A stretch of DNA of 64,000 nt from Mucilaginibacter sp. 14171R-50 (GCF_010093045.1 NZ_CP048115.1:1550001-1614000); one strand, 5' to 3'; shown: positions 9,069-17,684, counted from the stretch's first letter. The notes: a model not told the origin generated them from the letters alone. Translations and numbers: made by a program.

Positions 9069-9584
9069 ATGAAAGGGATCATTATTTACGCAGGGAAATA
9101 CGGCGCTACCTGTCAATACGCGCAATGGTTAGCCGATACGCTGAAGTTCCCCGTGCTGCCGGCAGAAAAAGCCACAGCAGCCAGTCTTCAGGGATATGAC
9201 AGCATTATCCTGGGCAGTTCGGTATACATTGGCAAGCTGGTCATTCGGCGCTGGCTACAGCAACACGAGTCAGCGCTTGCCGGTAAGCAACTGTTTCTGT
9301 TTATCGTATGCGGTTCTGCAGGCGCCAACAACAAGGAACAGGACAAGCTCCTGGATAATAATCTTTCGGCCGCGATAAGGCAGCAGGCTAAAATATTTTT
9401 CATGCCCGGGAGGTGTGTAATCAGCAAACTCAGTTTTAAAGACCGTTTGTTGTTGCGTTTAGGGTCTATGCTGGTAAAAGACGCAGCGCAGAAAGCTGGT
9501 ATGAGGAACGGTTTTGACCTGATGAACCGCAAGGCCCTCGACGGATTGATAGGGGAATTTGGCTGGCATTCTGCGCTTATTTAG
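9069..9584 (+). CDS. Flavodoxin-domain protein (HemG-like)
   Basis: A 171-residue protein starting MKGIIIYAGKYGAT, the FMN phosphate-binding loop of flavodoxin-like proteins. It continues with YDSIILGSSVYIGKL (about 48-62), which matches the second FMN contact of the HemG/menaquinone-dependent protoporphyrinogen oxidase group, and FLFIVCGSAG (about 77-86). The family uses FMN for electron transfer; members in stress clusters are usually annotated only as flavodoxin. Length agrees with HemG-type proteins (about 170-180). It is upstream of the P-type ATPase gene with about 210 bases between. Confidence 0.8.
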   Translation: MKGIIIYAGKYGATCQYAQWLADTLKFPVLPAEKATAASLQGYDSIILGSSVYIGKLVIRRWLQQHESALAGKQLFLFIVCGSAGANNKEQDKLLDNNLSAAIRQQAKIFFMPGRCVISKLSFKDRLLLRLGSMLVKDAAQKAGMRNGFDLMNRKALDGLIGEFGWHSALI

Positions 9585-9795
9585 GCGGATGTTTATTTCT
9601 AGCATTGCTTTCTACACCGGGACTGGGACAGGTGAGCGACGGCAAAATCCGTTCGCTATCAAAGATTTATCCTTGCTTAGCCTCACACATAACGGCCGTC
9701 AGCCAATTTGATGATGTTCATCATTCACGCCCCGTATTCAAATGCTCAATTTTGAATTATGCACCGTGCAAAAAAGCGCGGACTTTAAGAACAAG

Positions 9796-12306
9796 ATGGC
9801 GGCGAATAATTATGGTATACAAGGCTTAAATAACCTTGGCGTAGAAAAGTCCAGGGCCGTTTACGGAGCAAACCGGCTTTCGTTTAAAAAAGCGAACAAG
9901 TTTATCAACGCGCTTACCGGGATCGCCAAAGAACCGATGGTGGTTTTACTGCTGGTTACCTCGGGTGTCTACTTTATAAGTGGTAAAACAGGTGATGGCA
10001 TTTTTCTGGCGTCGGCGATCATACTTGTGGCCGGCATCTCTTTATATCAGGACTCGAGGAGCCGTAACGCGCTTGAAAAATTAAAGGATTTTTCGCAACC
10101 CCGGTGCAAGGTTATCCGCAACGGTATCGTAAAAGCGATAAAAAGTGAAGAGCTGGTGGTTGGCGACAGCCTTATGGTGGAAGAAGGCACCATGATCATG
10201 GCGGATGGTGTTATTGTGCACGCTAATGATTTCTCGGTCAACGAGAGTGTGCTCACGGGCGAGTCGCTGGCCGTTTATAAAGACAGTTGGGGCGCTAACC
10301 ATTTCATTTTTCACGGTACAACCGTAGCAAGCGGCCTGGCCATTGCCACCGTAACGGCCGTAGGCAACCAAACGCGTTTGGGCAAGATCGGCAAAAGCAT
10401 GGAAGCCATTGCCGACGAAAAGACGCCACTGGAAATACAGATCAGCAATTTCGTAAAAAAAATGGTGGTCGCCGGGCTCATTGTGTTTGCAGGGGTATGG
10501 GCCATCAATTACTACCATTCGCCCAAGCTGCTGGATAGCCTGATAAAAGCGCTAACACTGGCTATGAGCATTTTACCCGAAGAGATACCGGTAGCCTTTA
10601 CCACCTTTATGGCGCTGGGCGCCTGGCGGATGATGAAAATGGGCATTGTGGTGAAACAAATGAAAACGGTAGAAACGCTTGGTAGCGCATCTGTAATTTG
10701 CATTGACAAAACCGGAACAATTACAGAAAACAAAATGAGCCTAGCCAAGGTGTTTTCGTTGAAAACCGGACAGATCGCGGATGTGACCGATAAAATTGCC
10801 GGTAGCCCCAACCAGGAACTGGTAAGATTAGCCATGTGGGCCAGTGAGCCGATACCTTTCGATCCGATGGAAACCGCCCTGCATGATGCTTACGCCAGTT
10901 CTCATCAAGGTGACGAACGCCCCGACTACAGGATGATCCATGAATATCCGCTGAGTGGCCAACCGCCGATGATGACGCATATATTCGAGAATCGCAGCGG
11001 GGCCAGGATCATCGCGGCAAAAGGCGCTCCGGAGGCATTTATGAAGATATGTAAGCTTACGGAACACCAAATAACCCGGATGATGACTGCCATAAATGCC
11101 CTGACTGCTGAAGGTTACAGGGTGTTGGCCGTTGCAGAAGCCAAGCTGAGCGGCGATAACTTCCCCGCCACTCAGCAGGAATTTCATTTTGAGCTGAAAG
11201 GCCTCGTAGCCTTTTATGACCCGCCAAAAAAGAACATCAAAGCGGTGCTGGAAAGCTTTTACCAGGCCGGGATTAAAGTAAAGATCATTACAGGTGATAA
11301 CGCGGCAACAACCGCGGCAATAGCCCGGCAAATAAATTTTAGGGGTGCAAGCCGCTCCATTAGTGGCGACACGCTGATGCAATTATCTGATCATGAGCTG
11401 CAAGAGAAGGTGGAAGACGTGCATATTTTCACCCGCATGTTTCCTGATGCCAAGTTAAAGATCATCAATGCTTTGAAAGCACAAAACGAGATAGTGGCCA
11501 TGACGGGCGACGGGGTGAACGACGGCCCCGCGTTAAAGGCCGCGCACATTGGCATTGCTATGGGTAAAAAGGGTACCGAGATAGCCAGGGAAGCCGCATC
11601 GCTTATCTTACTGGAGGACGACCTTTCAAAGATGGTAGCTGCTGTTGCCATAGGCCGGCGTATTTATGCCAACCTTAAAAAAGCGATACAATATATTATT
11701 TCTATCCACATCCCTATCATATTAACCGTGTTTATTCCGCTGGCTTTAGGCTGGGTTTATCCTAATATTTTTTCGCCGGTACATATCATTTTCCTCGAAC
11801 TGATCATGGGGCCAACCTGCTCGATCATCTACGAGAACGAACCCATGGAAAAAAACACGATGCTTCAAAAGCCGCGCCCTTTCAGTACAACTTTTTTTAA
11901 CTGGCAGGAATTACTCGTCAGTGTATTGCAAGGGCTGTTAATAACTGCCGCAACGTTGTTTACTTACCGGTATGCGGTAGCCAATGGCGCCAGCGAACCG
12001 GTTACCCGTACAATGGTATTTACCTGTTTGATAAGTGCGAACATTTGGCTTACGCTGGTTAACCGGTCATTTTACTATTCGCTGTTCACTACCATCGGGT
12101 ATAAGAACAACCTGGTGTTATTGGTTATCGGGATAACCGTTCTCATATCATGTGCGCTGATCTATATTGAACCGTTGGCTTTGTTTTTTAATTTGGCGCC
12201 CCTCCATGCCCCGCAGCTGACCGCCGCGGTTGCTTTCGGCTTATTTTCCGTCATCTGGTTCGAGCTGTTCAAATGGCGAAAACGAAACAGAAACGAAGGC
12301 CATTAA
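9796..12306 (+). CDS. Cation-transporting P-type ATPase
   Basis: An 836-residue P-type ATPase of the P2/Ca2+-ATPase-like group. It has an N-terminal cation-ATPase domain, the actuator TGES at 154-157, the phosphorylation motif CIDKTGT with Asp304, the nucleotide-domain KGAPEA motif, and the hinge motif MTGDGVNDGPALK. The M4 ion-site motif is PEEIP (261-265) where classic Ca2+ pumps have PEGLP, so the ion is uncertain (Ca2+, Mg2+ or Mn2+). About eight membrane helices are visible. ATG 9796 is chosen because family members begin close to the GLNNLGV...R..YG element; an in-frame ATG at 9742 adds 18 unlikely residues. It is a frequent member of bacterial stress islands. Confidence 0.9.
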   Translation: MAANNYGIQGLNNLGVEKSRAVYGANRLSFKKANKFINALTGIAKEPMVVLLLVTSGVYFISGKTGDGIFLASAIILVAGISLYQDSRSRNALEKLKDFSQPRCKVIRNGIVKAIKSEELVVGDSLMVEEGTMIMADGVIVHANDFSVNESVLTGESLAVYKDSWGANHFIFHGTTVASGLAIATVTAVGNQTRLGKIGKSMEAIADEKTPLEIQISNFVKKMVVAGLIVFAGVWAINYYHSPKLLDSLIKALTLAMSILPEEIPVAFTTFMALGAWRMMKMGIVVKQMKTVETLGSASVICIDKTGTITENKMSLAKVFSLKTGQIADVTDKIAGSPNQELVRLAMWASEPIPFDPMETALHDAYASSHQGDERPDYRMIHEYPLSGQPPMMTHIFENRSGARIIAAKGAPEAFMKICKLTEHQITRMMTAINALTAEGYRVLAVAEAKLSGDNFPATQQEFHFELKGLVAFYDPPKKNIKAVLESFYQAGIKVKIITGDNAATTAAIARQINFRGASRSISGDTLMQLSDHELQEKVEDVHIFTRMFPDAKLKIINALKAQNEIVAMTGDGVNDGPALKAAHIGIAMGKKGTEIAREAASLILLEDDLSKMVAAVAIGRRIYANLKKAIQYIISIHIPIILTVFIPLALGWVYPNIFSPVHIIFLELIMGPTCSIIYENEPMEKNTMLQKPRPFSTTFFNWQELLVSVLQGLLITAATLFTYRYAVANGASEPVTRTMVFTCLISANIWLTLVNRSFYYSLFTTIGYKNNLVLLVIGITVLISCALIYIEPLALFFNLAPLHAPQLTAAVAFGLFSVIWFELFKWRKRNRNEGH

Positions 12307-12377
12307 CGACGTCGTGCGGCTGTCGGTTGAATTTCAGAAACATAATCGTCAATCTTTTGAGCAACATCAACTAGGCT

Positions 12378-12393
12378 TGTGATGTGCATCACG
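12378..12393. promoter_or_regulatory. Candidate Crp/Fnr-family operator
   Basis: TGTGATGTGCATCACG contains the dyad GTGATG-TG-CATCAC and matches the TGTGA-N6-TCAC(A) pattern of CRP-type sites, 57 bases before the GTG start of the small membrane protein. No other copy was noticed in the window. The regulator is inferred from the motif alone. Confidence 0.4.
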
Positions 12394-12449
12394 TTAAGTA
12401 AGGGCAGCTCAATGCAATTTTATATAAGAATAAATTAATACATCATACC

Positions 12450-12635
12450 GTGAAAGAGCAAGTTAAAAAGGTGGGGAATCAGGGGGGAGCCATTTATGGC
12501 ATGGCGTTATTAGGCGCGTTGGTTTATTTTATACAGCATGCCACTACATTCTGGGGTGGTATGCTTGGCATCTTAAAGGCGGTTTTCTGGCCCGCCATGA
12601 TCCTTTACAAAGTACTTGAACTTTTAAAGTTGTAA
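12450..12635 (+). CDS. Small membrane protein
   Basis: A 61-residue protein with a short Lys-rich N-terminus, a Gly/Ala-rich membrane segment (about 14-29) and a second hydrophobic stretch (about 36-58). The start is GTG at 12450. I recognise no family, though small two-helix proteins of this kind are common in Bacteroidota. It is followed after 3 bases by the zinc-ribbon-like frame and preceded by the CRP-like dyad, so the two small genes may form a regulated unit. Confidence 0.6.
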   Translation: MKEQVKKVGNQGGAIYGMALLGALVYFIQHATTFWGGMLGILKAVFWPAMILYKVLELLKL

Positions 12636-12638
12636 GTT

Positions 12639-12821
12639 TTGACTACTACGTTAGAAAAATCTGCACATGAACAGGCATTTCCTTATTGCAGGAAATGCGG
12701 GCGGCGCTGCGATGCGCGGATACCCCGTGGTGCTTTTGTCAGGATATTTCTGAGCTGGCTGCCGCTTAAGCGATATATTTGCTTTCGCTGTAACCGCACA
12801 TTTTACAAACTGGATAATTAA
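12639..12821 (+). CDS. Small Cys-rich zinc-ribbon-like protein
   Basis: A 60-residue frame with two CxxC pairs, FPYCRKCGRRCD (about 15-26) and YICFRCNRTF (about 46-55), a spacing typical of a structural zinc ribbon. It has no ATG; TTG 12639 is the only plausible start, three bases after the preceding gene. The paired CxxC motifs and the tight spacing argue that it is real. Function is unknown; such ribbons often mediate RNA, DNA or protein contacts. Confidence 0.55.
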   Translation: MTTTLEKSAHEQAFPYCRKCGRRCDARIPRGAFVRIFLSWLPLKRYICFRCNRTFYKLDN

Positions 12822-12893
12822 TTCAAAATAAGATAAGCGGTTATTATTTGCAGCCAGATCCGAACAGAGGGGCCGGACTTTTGTTATACGGTA

Positions 12894-14441
12894 ATGATAC
12901 CACAAAACGAACCGGGCACAATGCGCGACGGGGCGCAGCTGAGCCCCTGGCAATTAGTAACGGGCGGGGCCGTCCAAGAGGGCTTTTCGCCGGATAAAAT
13001 TTACGACGCACTGGTTATAGGCGGCGGCATAACCGGGCTTACAGCCGCGCTGTTGCTGCAAAACGCGGGCAGGAAAGTTATTATTGCCGAGGCCTATACA
13101 ATTGGTTTTGGCACTACCGGTGGCACTACCGCCCACATCAATACCTTTGCAGATACCAGCTATAACGATGCGATGAGCAATTTTGGTAAAGAAGGGGCGC
13201 AGCTTTTTGCCGAGGCCATTAACGAGGGCTGCGGCCTTATCAGGGCCAATGTGAGCAACTACCGTATTGATTGCGACTATGAAACCAAAACAGGTTTTAT
13301 TTATGCCGAGGACGAGAAACAAGCCAGCCAGCTTAATGAATTGTTTGAAAGCACCAAACGTGTTGGCGTGCCGGTAAACTATACCGAACAGGTACCGACC
13401 CCGCTGGCCTTTAAGGCGGCCCTGCAGTTGAACGGACAAGCGCAGTTTCACCCGTTAAAATACCTTCAGGCCTTATCAAAAGCATTTGTAGAAGCTGGGG
13501 GCGTGATACTTGAAAATACAAAAATTGACACCTTAGAAGCCGGCGACGAAATTCATTACGGCTTGTCGGGCGCATTAAAAATAAAAGCAAGGAATGTGGT
13601 TTATGCTACACACATTCCGCCGGGCATCAATTCTTACAGCCTCCGCTGCGCGCCGTACCGCAGTTACGCTATTGCTGTTCAACTTACCAACGAAGTTTAT
13701 CCCGACGCCCTTATCTACGATATGCAGGAACCATATCACTATTTTCGCACCCATGTAATTAAAGGGCAAAAACTTCTGATAGCGGGAGGTAACGATCATA
13801 AAACCGGGCACGATGAACCTGAAAAGGCCTTTACAGACCTGGAAAACTATGTTAGGGACAATTACCCGGTGGCCGAAGTTAAGTACCGGTGGTCCAGTCA
13901 GTATTATGTACCAGCAGATGGTTTCCCATACATAGGGCAGATGCCCGAGGCGGCAAAAGGCGTTTATTGTGCTACAGGCTATAACGGCAACGGAATGATG
14001 TTTGGCAGCATAGCGGGGAAGATACTGGCTGATCTGATACAGGGGAAGGATAACAGGTACCAGGAAATATTTAGCCCGTCGAGACTGAAACCGATTGCCG
14101 GTTTCACTGAATTTGTTAAAGAAAATGCTGATGTGGCCTACCATTTTGTAGCCGATAGGTTTGGTTTGCAGGAAACAGAATCGTTTAAAGAATTACAGCC
14201 GGGAACAGGGCAGGTAGTAGAAATTGACGGAAAAAAAGTAGCTGCCTACCGGGACGAAACGGGACAGGTGTTCGCGCTTAGCCCGGTTTGTACCCATGCG
14301 GGCTGCATTGTTAACTGGAACGGCGAAGAAAAAAGTTGGGACTGCCCCTGCCATGGTGCAAGGTATGATATCAACGGACAGGTATTAACAGGCCCGGCTA
14401 CAAAACCCCTCACTGCGGTCCATCCGCAGGCGAAGCAATAG
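12894..14441 (+). CDS. FAD-dependent oxidoreductase with C-terminal Rieske domain
   Basis: A 515-residue fusion. The N-terminal DAO-type FAD domain has the dinucleotide-binding loop VIGGGITGLTAALLL at about residues 41-55, followed by a conserved TTGGTTAH segment. A second FAD-contact motif, GYNGNGMMFGSIAGKILADL, is near 363-382. The C-terminal about 100 residues are a Rieske [2Fe-2S] domain with ligands Cys466, His468, Cys484 and His487, plus Cys471 and Cys486 placed as the disulfide pair of bc1-type Rieske proteins. The substrate is unknown; related proteins are annotated as glycine/D-amino acid oxidases. ATG 12894 or 12921 could be the start. It ends the stress cluster. Confidence 0.88.
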   Translation: MIPQNEPGTMRDGAQLSPWQLVTGGAVQEGFSPDKIYDALVIGGGITGLTAALLLQNAGRKVIIAEAYTIGFGTTGGTTAHINTFADTSYNDAMSNFGKEGAQLFAEAINEGCGLIRANVSNYRIDCDYETKTGFIYAEDEKQASQLNELFESTKRVGVPVNYTEQVPTPLAFKAALQLNGQAQFHPLKYLQALSKAFVEAGGVILENTKIDTLEAGDEIHYGLSGALKIKARNVVYATHIPPGINSYSLRCAPYRSYAIAVQLTNEVYPDALIYDMQEPYHYFRTHVIKGQKLLIAGGNDHKTGHDEPEKAFTDLENYVRDNYPVAEVKYRWSSQYYVPADGFPYIGQMPEAAKGVYCATGYNGNGMMFGSIAGKILADLIQGKDNRYQEIFSPSRLKPIAGFTEFVKENADVAYHFVADRFGLQETESFKELQPGTGQVVEIDGKKVAAYRDETGQVFALSPVCTHAGCIVNWNGEEKSWDCPCHGARYDINGQVLTGPATKPLTAVHPQAKQ

Positions 14442-14449
14442 CAGCAAAA

Positions 14450-14480
14450 AAGGCATCTTTAGGTTAGCTAAAGATGCCTT
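14450..14480 (-). terminator. Terminator of the S41 protease gene
   Basis: AAGGCATCTTTAG (14450-14462) and CTAAAGATGCCTT (14468-14480) form a perfect 13-bp stem. On the minus strand it is followed by a run of T (complement of GCAGCAAAAAA), so it terminates the minus-strand gene ending at 14516. On the plus strand there is no T-tract. Confidence 0.85.
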
Positions 14481-14515
14481 GGAATCATCCATTTGAGGGT
14501 AATGATATGCTGCGC

Positions 14516-16258
14516 TTAGTCGTCGTCCTCGTCGTCTTTGTCGGCTGCTTTTTTGCCTGCCATAGCTAACAGGGGCTTACCGATAACTTTGTAGTCGCCT
14601 ACTCCATTTAGTATCGATGCCATCTGTGGTTTATCCTGCATGGTCTTTACGGCTTCGGCCAACTCCTTGTCGTATTTAAAATTGGCCTCGTACCGGCCCC
14701 GTTCATACGCATACCGCGACGCTATCTCGTTTTCAAGCACCTGCTTTATTTCGTCCTTGTGCAGTTGCAGGTCATTTTGTTTGCTGCTGGCCATTTTGGC
14801 TTTCAGCGCGTCATATTCGGCTTGTATCTGGCTAAATTGTTTCTCTTTAGTGGCCTCGGTTTTAAGGCTGTTCAGCATTTTTTCAGATATGGTGCTGTAA
14901 GTGTAGTTTTTACCATCAAGGTATTTGATAAAATCGGCGTAATCCTGATCAGTGAGAGTTAATGTTTTTGGGTTTATAGGCGCAGGATGGGTGTTACGAT
15001 ATTTGGTAGCGTAATCAAATATCAGCAATTTGCTAACCAGTGCCTGGGTAATATTTGCAAACCTGTCCTGTTTTATAAAAATATCTGGATAAATACCGCT
15101 GCCATCATAAACCGAGCGGCCGTTTTTGGTTTTAAACTCGTGGATAGAAGAATCGGCAACCTTTATTACACTGCCATCATCCTTACGATGGGTATAATCC
15201 AGTTCCTGCACGCAACGGCCTGATGGCACGTAGTATTTGGCTACCGTTACCTTTACCAGGCTATTGTAAGGCAGGTTAAAGGTTTGCTGCACCAGCCCTT
15301 TGCCGTAACTGCGCTGACCAATGATTATGGCCCTGTCAAGGTCCTGCAAAGCGCCGGCAACTATTTCTGACGCTGATGCCGAACGGCCGTTTACCAAAAC
15401 CACCAGCGGCAGGTTGGGTTCAAGCGGGGTAGCTACCGTACTGTAAGTAAAGTTCTTTTCTTTTATTTTGCCTTTTTGAGACACCACCTGCACATCCTTT
15501 TGTACAAACAGGTTCACAATCTTTACAGCCTCCTGCAAAATACCCCCACCGTTTGATCTCAGATCGAGAATAATGCCGCTTGGGTTGTTCTTTTTAATGG
15601 AAATAAGCGCGCTGGTTACTTCATCGGCCGAATTTTCAAGAAACTTATTCAGCTTTATGTAACCCATATTGCCCGCCACCATGCCCGAGTACACAACATT
15701 GGGTTGTTTTATCTCGTCGCGGGTAAGGCTTTTGGCTACGGGCGCTTCGCCTTCGCGTTTCATCAAAAGTTTAATAACTGCCCCTTTAGACCCTTTAAGC
15801 AATTGGCTTACCTGGTCGTTGGTTTTACCTTCAAGGTCAATATCATTTATTTTAAGCATCTGGTCGCCCTGGCGTATATCTGCTTTTTGCGCAGGGAAGC
15901 CTTCAAATACATCAGATACATAAACCTTTTTATCGCGCAGGAAAATGCTGGCGCCTATGCCACCATATTGGGTGCTTACATAATGCAGTTTATACTCTTC
16001 AATTTCCGATTCGGGGACAAACTCGGTGTAGGGGTCCAGACCTTGCAGCATGGCATCAACGCCGGTTTTAATCAGTTTGGCCGAGTTTATATCGTCAACA
16101 TAATTAATGTTCACTTCTTTATATACCGATGCAAAAACATCCAGGTTTTTTGAGATCTGGAAAAGATCATCGTTAAAACTCCAGATACTTATAACCAAAG
16201 CAAGCCCGCCCACGTACATAGCGGGTTTTTTGTACTTGCTTATCATGCGTTTATTCAT
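14516..16258 (-). CDS. S41 family C-terminal processing peptidase (Ctp/Prc-like)
   Basis: A 580-residue periplasmic serine protease. It has one N-terminal membrane anchor (about residues 12-27), a short helical region, a PDZ domain (about 95-170, GGIGASIF...GDQMLKIND), and the S41 catalytic domain with LDLRSNGGG (231-239), the nucleophile motif GRSASASEI (291-299) and the catalytic lysine Lys320 in QRSYGKG. It cleaves C-terminal peptides of periplasmic or outer membrane proteins. The C-terminus is unusual in ending in an acidic Lys-Asp-Asp-Glu-Asp run. An AAGGGGG directly before the ATG at 16258 and the position of the anchor favour this start over 16297; the ATG at 16246 is also possible. 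Confidence 0.9.
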   Translation of the reverse strand: MNKRMISKYKKPAMYVGGLALVISIWSFNDDLFQISKNLDVFASVYKEVNINYVDDINSAKLIKTGVDAMLQGLDPYTEFVPESEIEEYKLHYVSTQYGGIGASIFLRDKKVYVSDVFEGFPAQKADIRQGDQMLKINDIDLEGKTNDQVSQLLKGSKGAVIKLLMKREGEAPVAKSLTRDEIKQPNVVYSGMVAGNMGYIKLNKFLENSADEVTSALISIKKNNPSGIILDLRSNGGGILQEAVKIVNLFVQKDVQVVSQKGKIKEKNFTYSTVATPLEPNLPLVVLVNGRSASASEIVAGALQDLDRAIIIGQRSYGKGLVQQTFNLPYNSLVKVTVAKYYVPSGRCVQELDYTHRKDDGSVIKVADSSIHEFKTKNGRSVYDGSGIYPDIFIKQDRFANITQALVSKLLIFDYATKYRNTHPAPINPKTLTLTDQDYADFIKYLDGKNYTYSTISEKMLNSLKTEATKEKQFSQIQAEYDALKAKMASSKQNDLQLHKDEIKQVLENEIASRYAYERGRYEANFKYDKELAEAVKTMQDKPQMASILNGVGDYKVIGKPLLAMAGKKAADKDDEDDD

Positions 16259-16321
16259 CCCCCTTAACCTATTGAAATATAAATATATAAAAGCCATTTA
16301 GCTTTTAATAATAAACTGATT

Positions 16322-16537
16322 TTAAAGGCGGTTATTATCAATGTTCACCAAAGCCTTTGTAAGCGTGAACACCACGTACCGCCTGTCGCGGTTAATTAGT
16401 TGCATTAAGCGGGTTATCAGGCTTTCTTCCTGGCCTTCGGTGTACTGTAACTGCTCATCGGTAAGGTGGTTATATTTGCGCTGCACCTTTATTTTTACAC
16501 GTTCCCAATCTTTATTACTGATAGTTATCTCTGCCAT
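16322..16537 (-). CDS. CsbD-like general stress protein
   Basis: A 71-residue protein, Asp-Trp-Glu-Arg-Val-Lys-Ile-Lys-x-Gln-x-Lys-Tyr followed by LTDEQL and EGQEESLITRL. This matches the CsbD/YjbJ pattern (Trp-x-x-x-Lys-Gly-x-x-Lys-x-x-x-Gly-x-Leu-Thr-Asp-Asp-x-Leu and Gly-x-x-Glu-x-Leu-x-Gly-x-x-Gln), although the glycines of classic CsbD are replaced. CsbD proteins are general stress proteins of unknown mechanism. ATG 16537 is chosen; an upstream in-frame ATG at 16555 adds six residues. It lies 63 bases upstream of the S41 protease start and may share its transcript. Confidence 0.65.
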   Translation of the reverse strand: MAEITISNKDWERVKIKVQRKYNHLTDEQLQYTEGQEESLITRLMQLINRDRRYVVFTLTKALVNIDNNRL

Positions 16538-16663
16538 AAAAAAATATTTAAGCAAAAATATAAAAAATACGCTGCTACCTGCGTTTAATATGGCGCGAAG
16601 TGTTAAAGTTTAAACAACTTAGCGCATCTAACGTTTTAATTATCAAACTTTAAATTAATACCC

Positions 16664-17251
16664 ATGAAAAAATGTTTGTTAAGCGTAGCTATACTATGTG
16701 TAGCGGCAATAAGCGCTAAGGCGCAATTTTCTTTAGGTGCCAAAGCAGGCATCAATTTCTCTAAAATTAGTACCGATAACGTAAAGGAATCTACCGTGGC
16801 AGGTTACCAGGCCGGTTTATTTGCGCGTTTTGGCAGCAGCCTGTATCTGCAGCCCGAACTTTACTTAGGCAGCAGCGGCGGTAAGTTCGATTTTAACAGC
16901 AATGGCAGTACCGTAACTTCTGATGGCAAAGTAACTTTCACCAGCTTAAATGTGCCGCTGCTAATTGGCAAAGGCTTTGGTGGCGATAATCTTAACGTGA
17001 GGATAATGGCCGGGCCAATATTCAGTTACATATTGGATAAGAACCAAAATTTTAGCGATAATGTAAGCGGAGCCTACAACGATTTTGGTAACTACAAAAA
17101 AAGCACCCTGGGCTACCAGGTAGGTGGCGGTATTGATATTGGCCACATAACCGCCGACCTGCGTTATGAAGGCGGCCTCACCAAAATAAACGAAAACTAC
17201 GGCCAGCGCCAGAACTTATGGGCGTTAAGCGTAGGGTTTAAATTCTTTTAA
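16664..17251 (+). CDS. Outer membrane beta-barrel protein (PorT-like)
   Basis: A 195-residue protein with a Sec signal peptide (MKKCLLSVAILCVAAISAKAQ, cleavage after the Ala before Gln) followed by FSLGAKAGINFSKI, the first strand signature of the outer membrane beta-barrel (PF13568, PorT-like) family. Alternating hydrophobic strands with Gly-x-Gly turns continue to the C-terminal aromatic (ALSVGFKFF). Length suits an eight-stranded barrel. Ligand and function are unknown. A strong terminator follows, so it is probably monocistronic. Confidence 0.88.
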   Translation: MKKCLLSVAILCVAAISAKAQFSLGAKAGINFSKISTDNVKESTVAGYQAGLFARFGSSLYLQPELYLGSSGGKFDFNSNGSTVTSDGKVTFTSLNVPLLIGKGFGGDNLNVRIMAGPIFSYILDKNQNFSDNVSGAYNDFGNYKKSTLGYQVGGGIDIGHITADLRYEGGLTKINENYGQRQNLWALSVGFKFF

Positions 17252-17281
17252 GTGATATAATAATTCAAAAACAATGCGAGG

Positions 17282-17308
17282 ATCCCGGTGAGCAGCCGGG
17301 ATTTTTTT
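17282..17308 (+). terminator. Rho-independent terminator
   Basis: ATCCCGG (17282-17288) pairs with CCGGGAT (17296-17302) and is followed by a run of T to 17308, 30 bases after the stop of the outer membrane barrel gene. Confidence 0.9.
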
Positions 17309-17427
17309 GTTTGTAATATTAAACACCAAATGCTATGGAATAGTAAAATATCAGATCCGAATTCTACAGTCAAGATTCATTTTTTCGATATTACTTTATT
17401 AATTGATTTAGGTAACCCTTTTACATA

Positions 17428-17459
17428 AGTAAAGCCCCTGATGGGCAGGGGCCTTTACT
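17428..17459 (-). terminator. Likely terminator of the tRNA-like RNA unit
   Basis: AGTAAAGCCCCTG (17428-17440) pairs with CAGGGGCCTTTACT (17446-17459) with one bulged G. On the minus strand it lies 32 bases beyond the 3' end of the second tRNA-like unit and is followed by TTATGT. The T-tract is short, but stem size and position fit termination of the minus-strand RNA. Confidence 0.55.
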
Positions 17460-17491
17460 AACCAATTATAAACCTAAATTATGAGAAGAGG

Positions 17492-17607
17492 CTGTAGGAG
17501 AAGGGGTCGAACCTTCAAAGAGTGGTTATTCTTATTGCTAAGAGTTTCCCATGATCTCCGCCACCGCGACAAGGAGGTGTGTCTGCCAAAAATTTCACCA
17601 TCCTACA
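17492..17607 (-). ncRNA. tRNA-like RNA with anti-Shine-Dalgarno sequence, unit 2 in transcription order
   Basis: Read on the minus strand, this 116-base unit has a 7-bp acceptor stem TGTAGGA (17607-17601) / TCCTACA (17499-17493), a discriminator G (17492), and a canonical T arm GAAGG-TTCGACC-CCTTC (17516-17500). It also has a leucine-tRNA-like D region with GTG/CAC pairing around TTTTTGGCAGA. Where an anticodon arm should follow there is CACCTCCTT (17579-17571), identical to the 3'-terminal anti-SD of 16S rRNA, then a GTGG/CCAC helix enclosing a small CTTA/TAAG hairpin. No proper 5-bp stem with a 7-base anticodon loop can be drawn, and CCA is not encoded. It is homologous to 17685-17796, with compensatory changes. 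Confidence 0.7.
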
Positions 17608-17684
17608 GGATATAAGCTTAAGTTTAAAGTCGAAAGTTCAAAGTCTTTAAACTTTTCACCTTTAACTCTCTACTTAAGAACTTG
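17608..17684. repeat. Palindromic spacer between the tRNA-like units
   Basis: This 77-base AT-rich spacer holds an imperfect inverted repeat of AGTTTAAAGTCGAAAGTTCAAAG-like words against CTTTAAACTTTTCACCTTTAACT. It belongs to the same style of word-repeat spacer seen at 27901-27985, 28508-28634, 31473-31541 and 43560-43645. It could act as a processing or separating hairpin. Confidence 0.45.

Noticed and set aside
8942..9199. 85-codon plus-strand frame before the flavodoxin gene
   Set aside because: It runs into the flavodoxin gene in another frame. A short minus-strand remnant (GKELLVIHIDIGRMMSE) here has no start codon and is too short to call.
10828..11382. 184-codon minus-strand frame inside the P-type ATPase gene
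   Set aside because: It is a shadow of a gene with all canonical P-type motifs.
13575..14144. 189-codon minus-strand frame inside the FAD-Rieske gene
   Set aside because: Antisense shadow of a gene with a clear domain structure.
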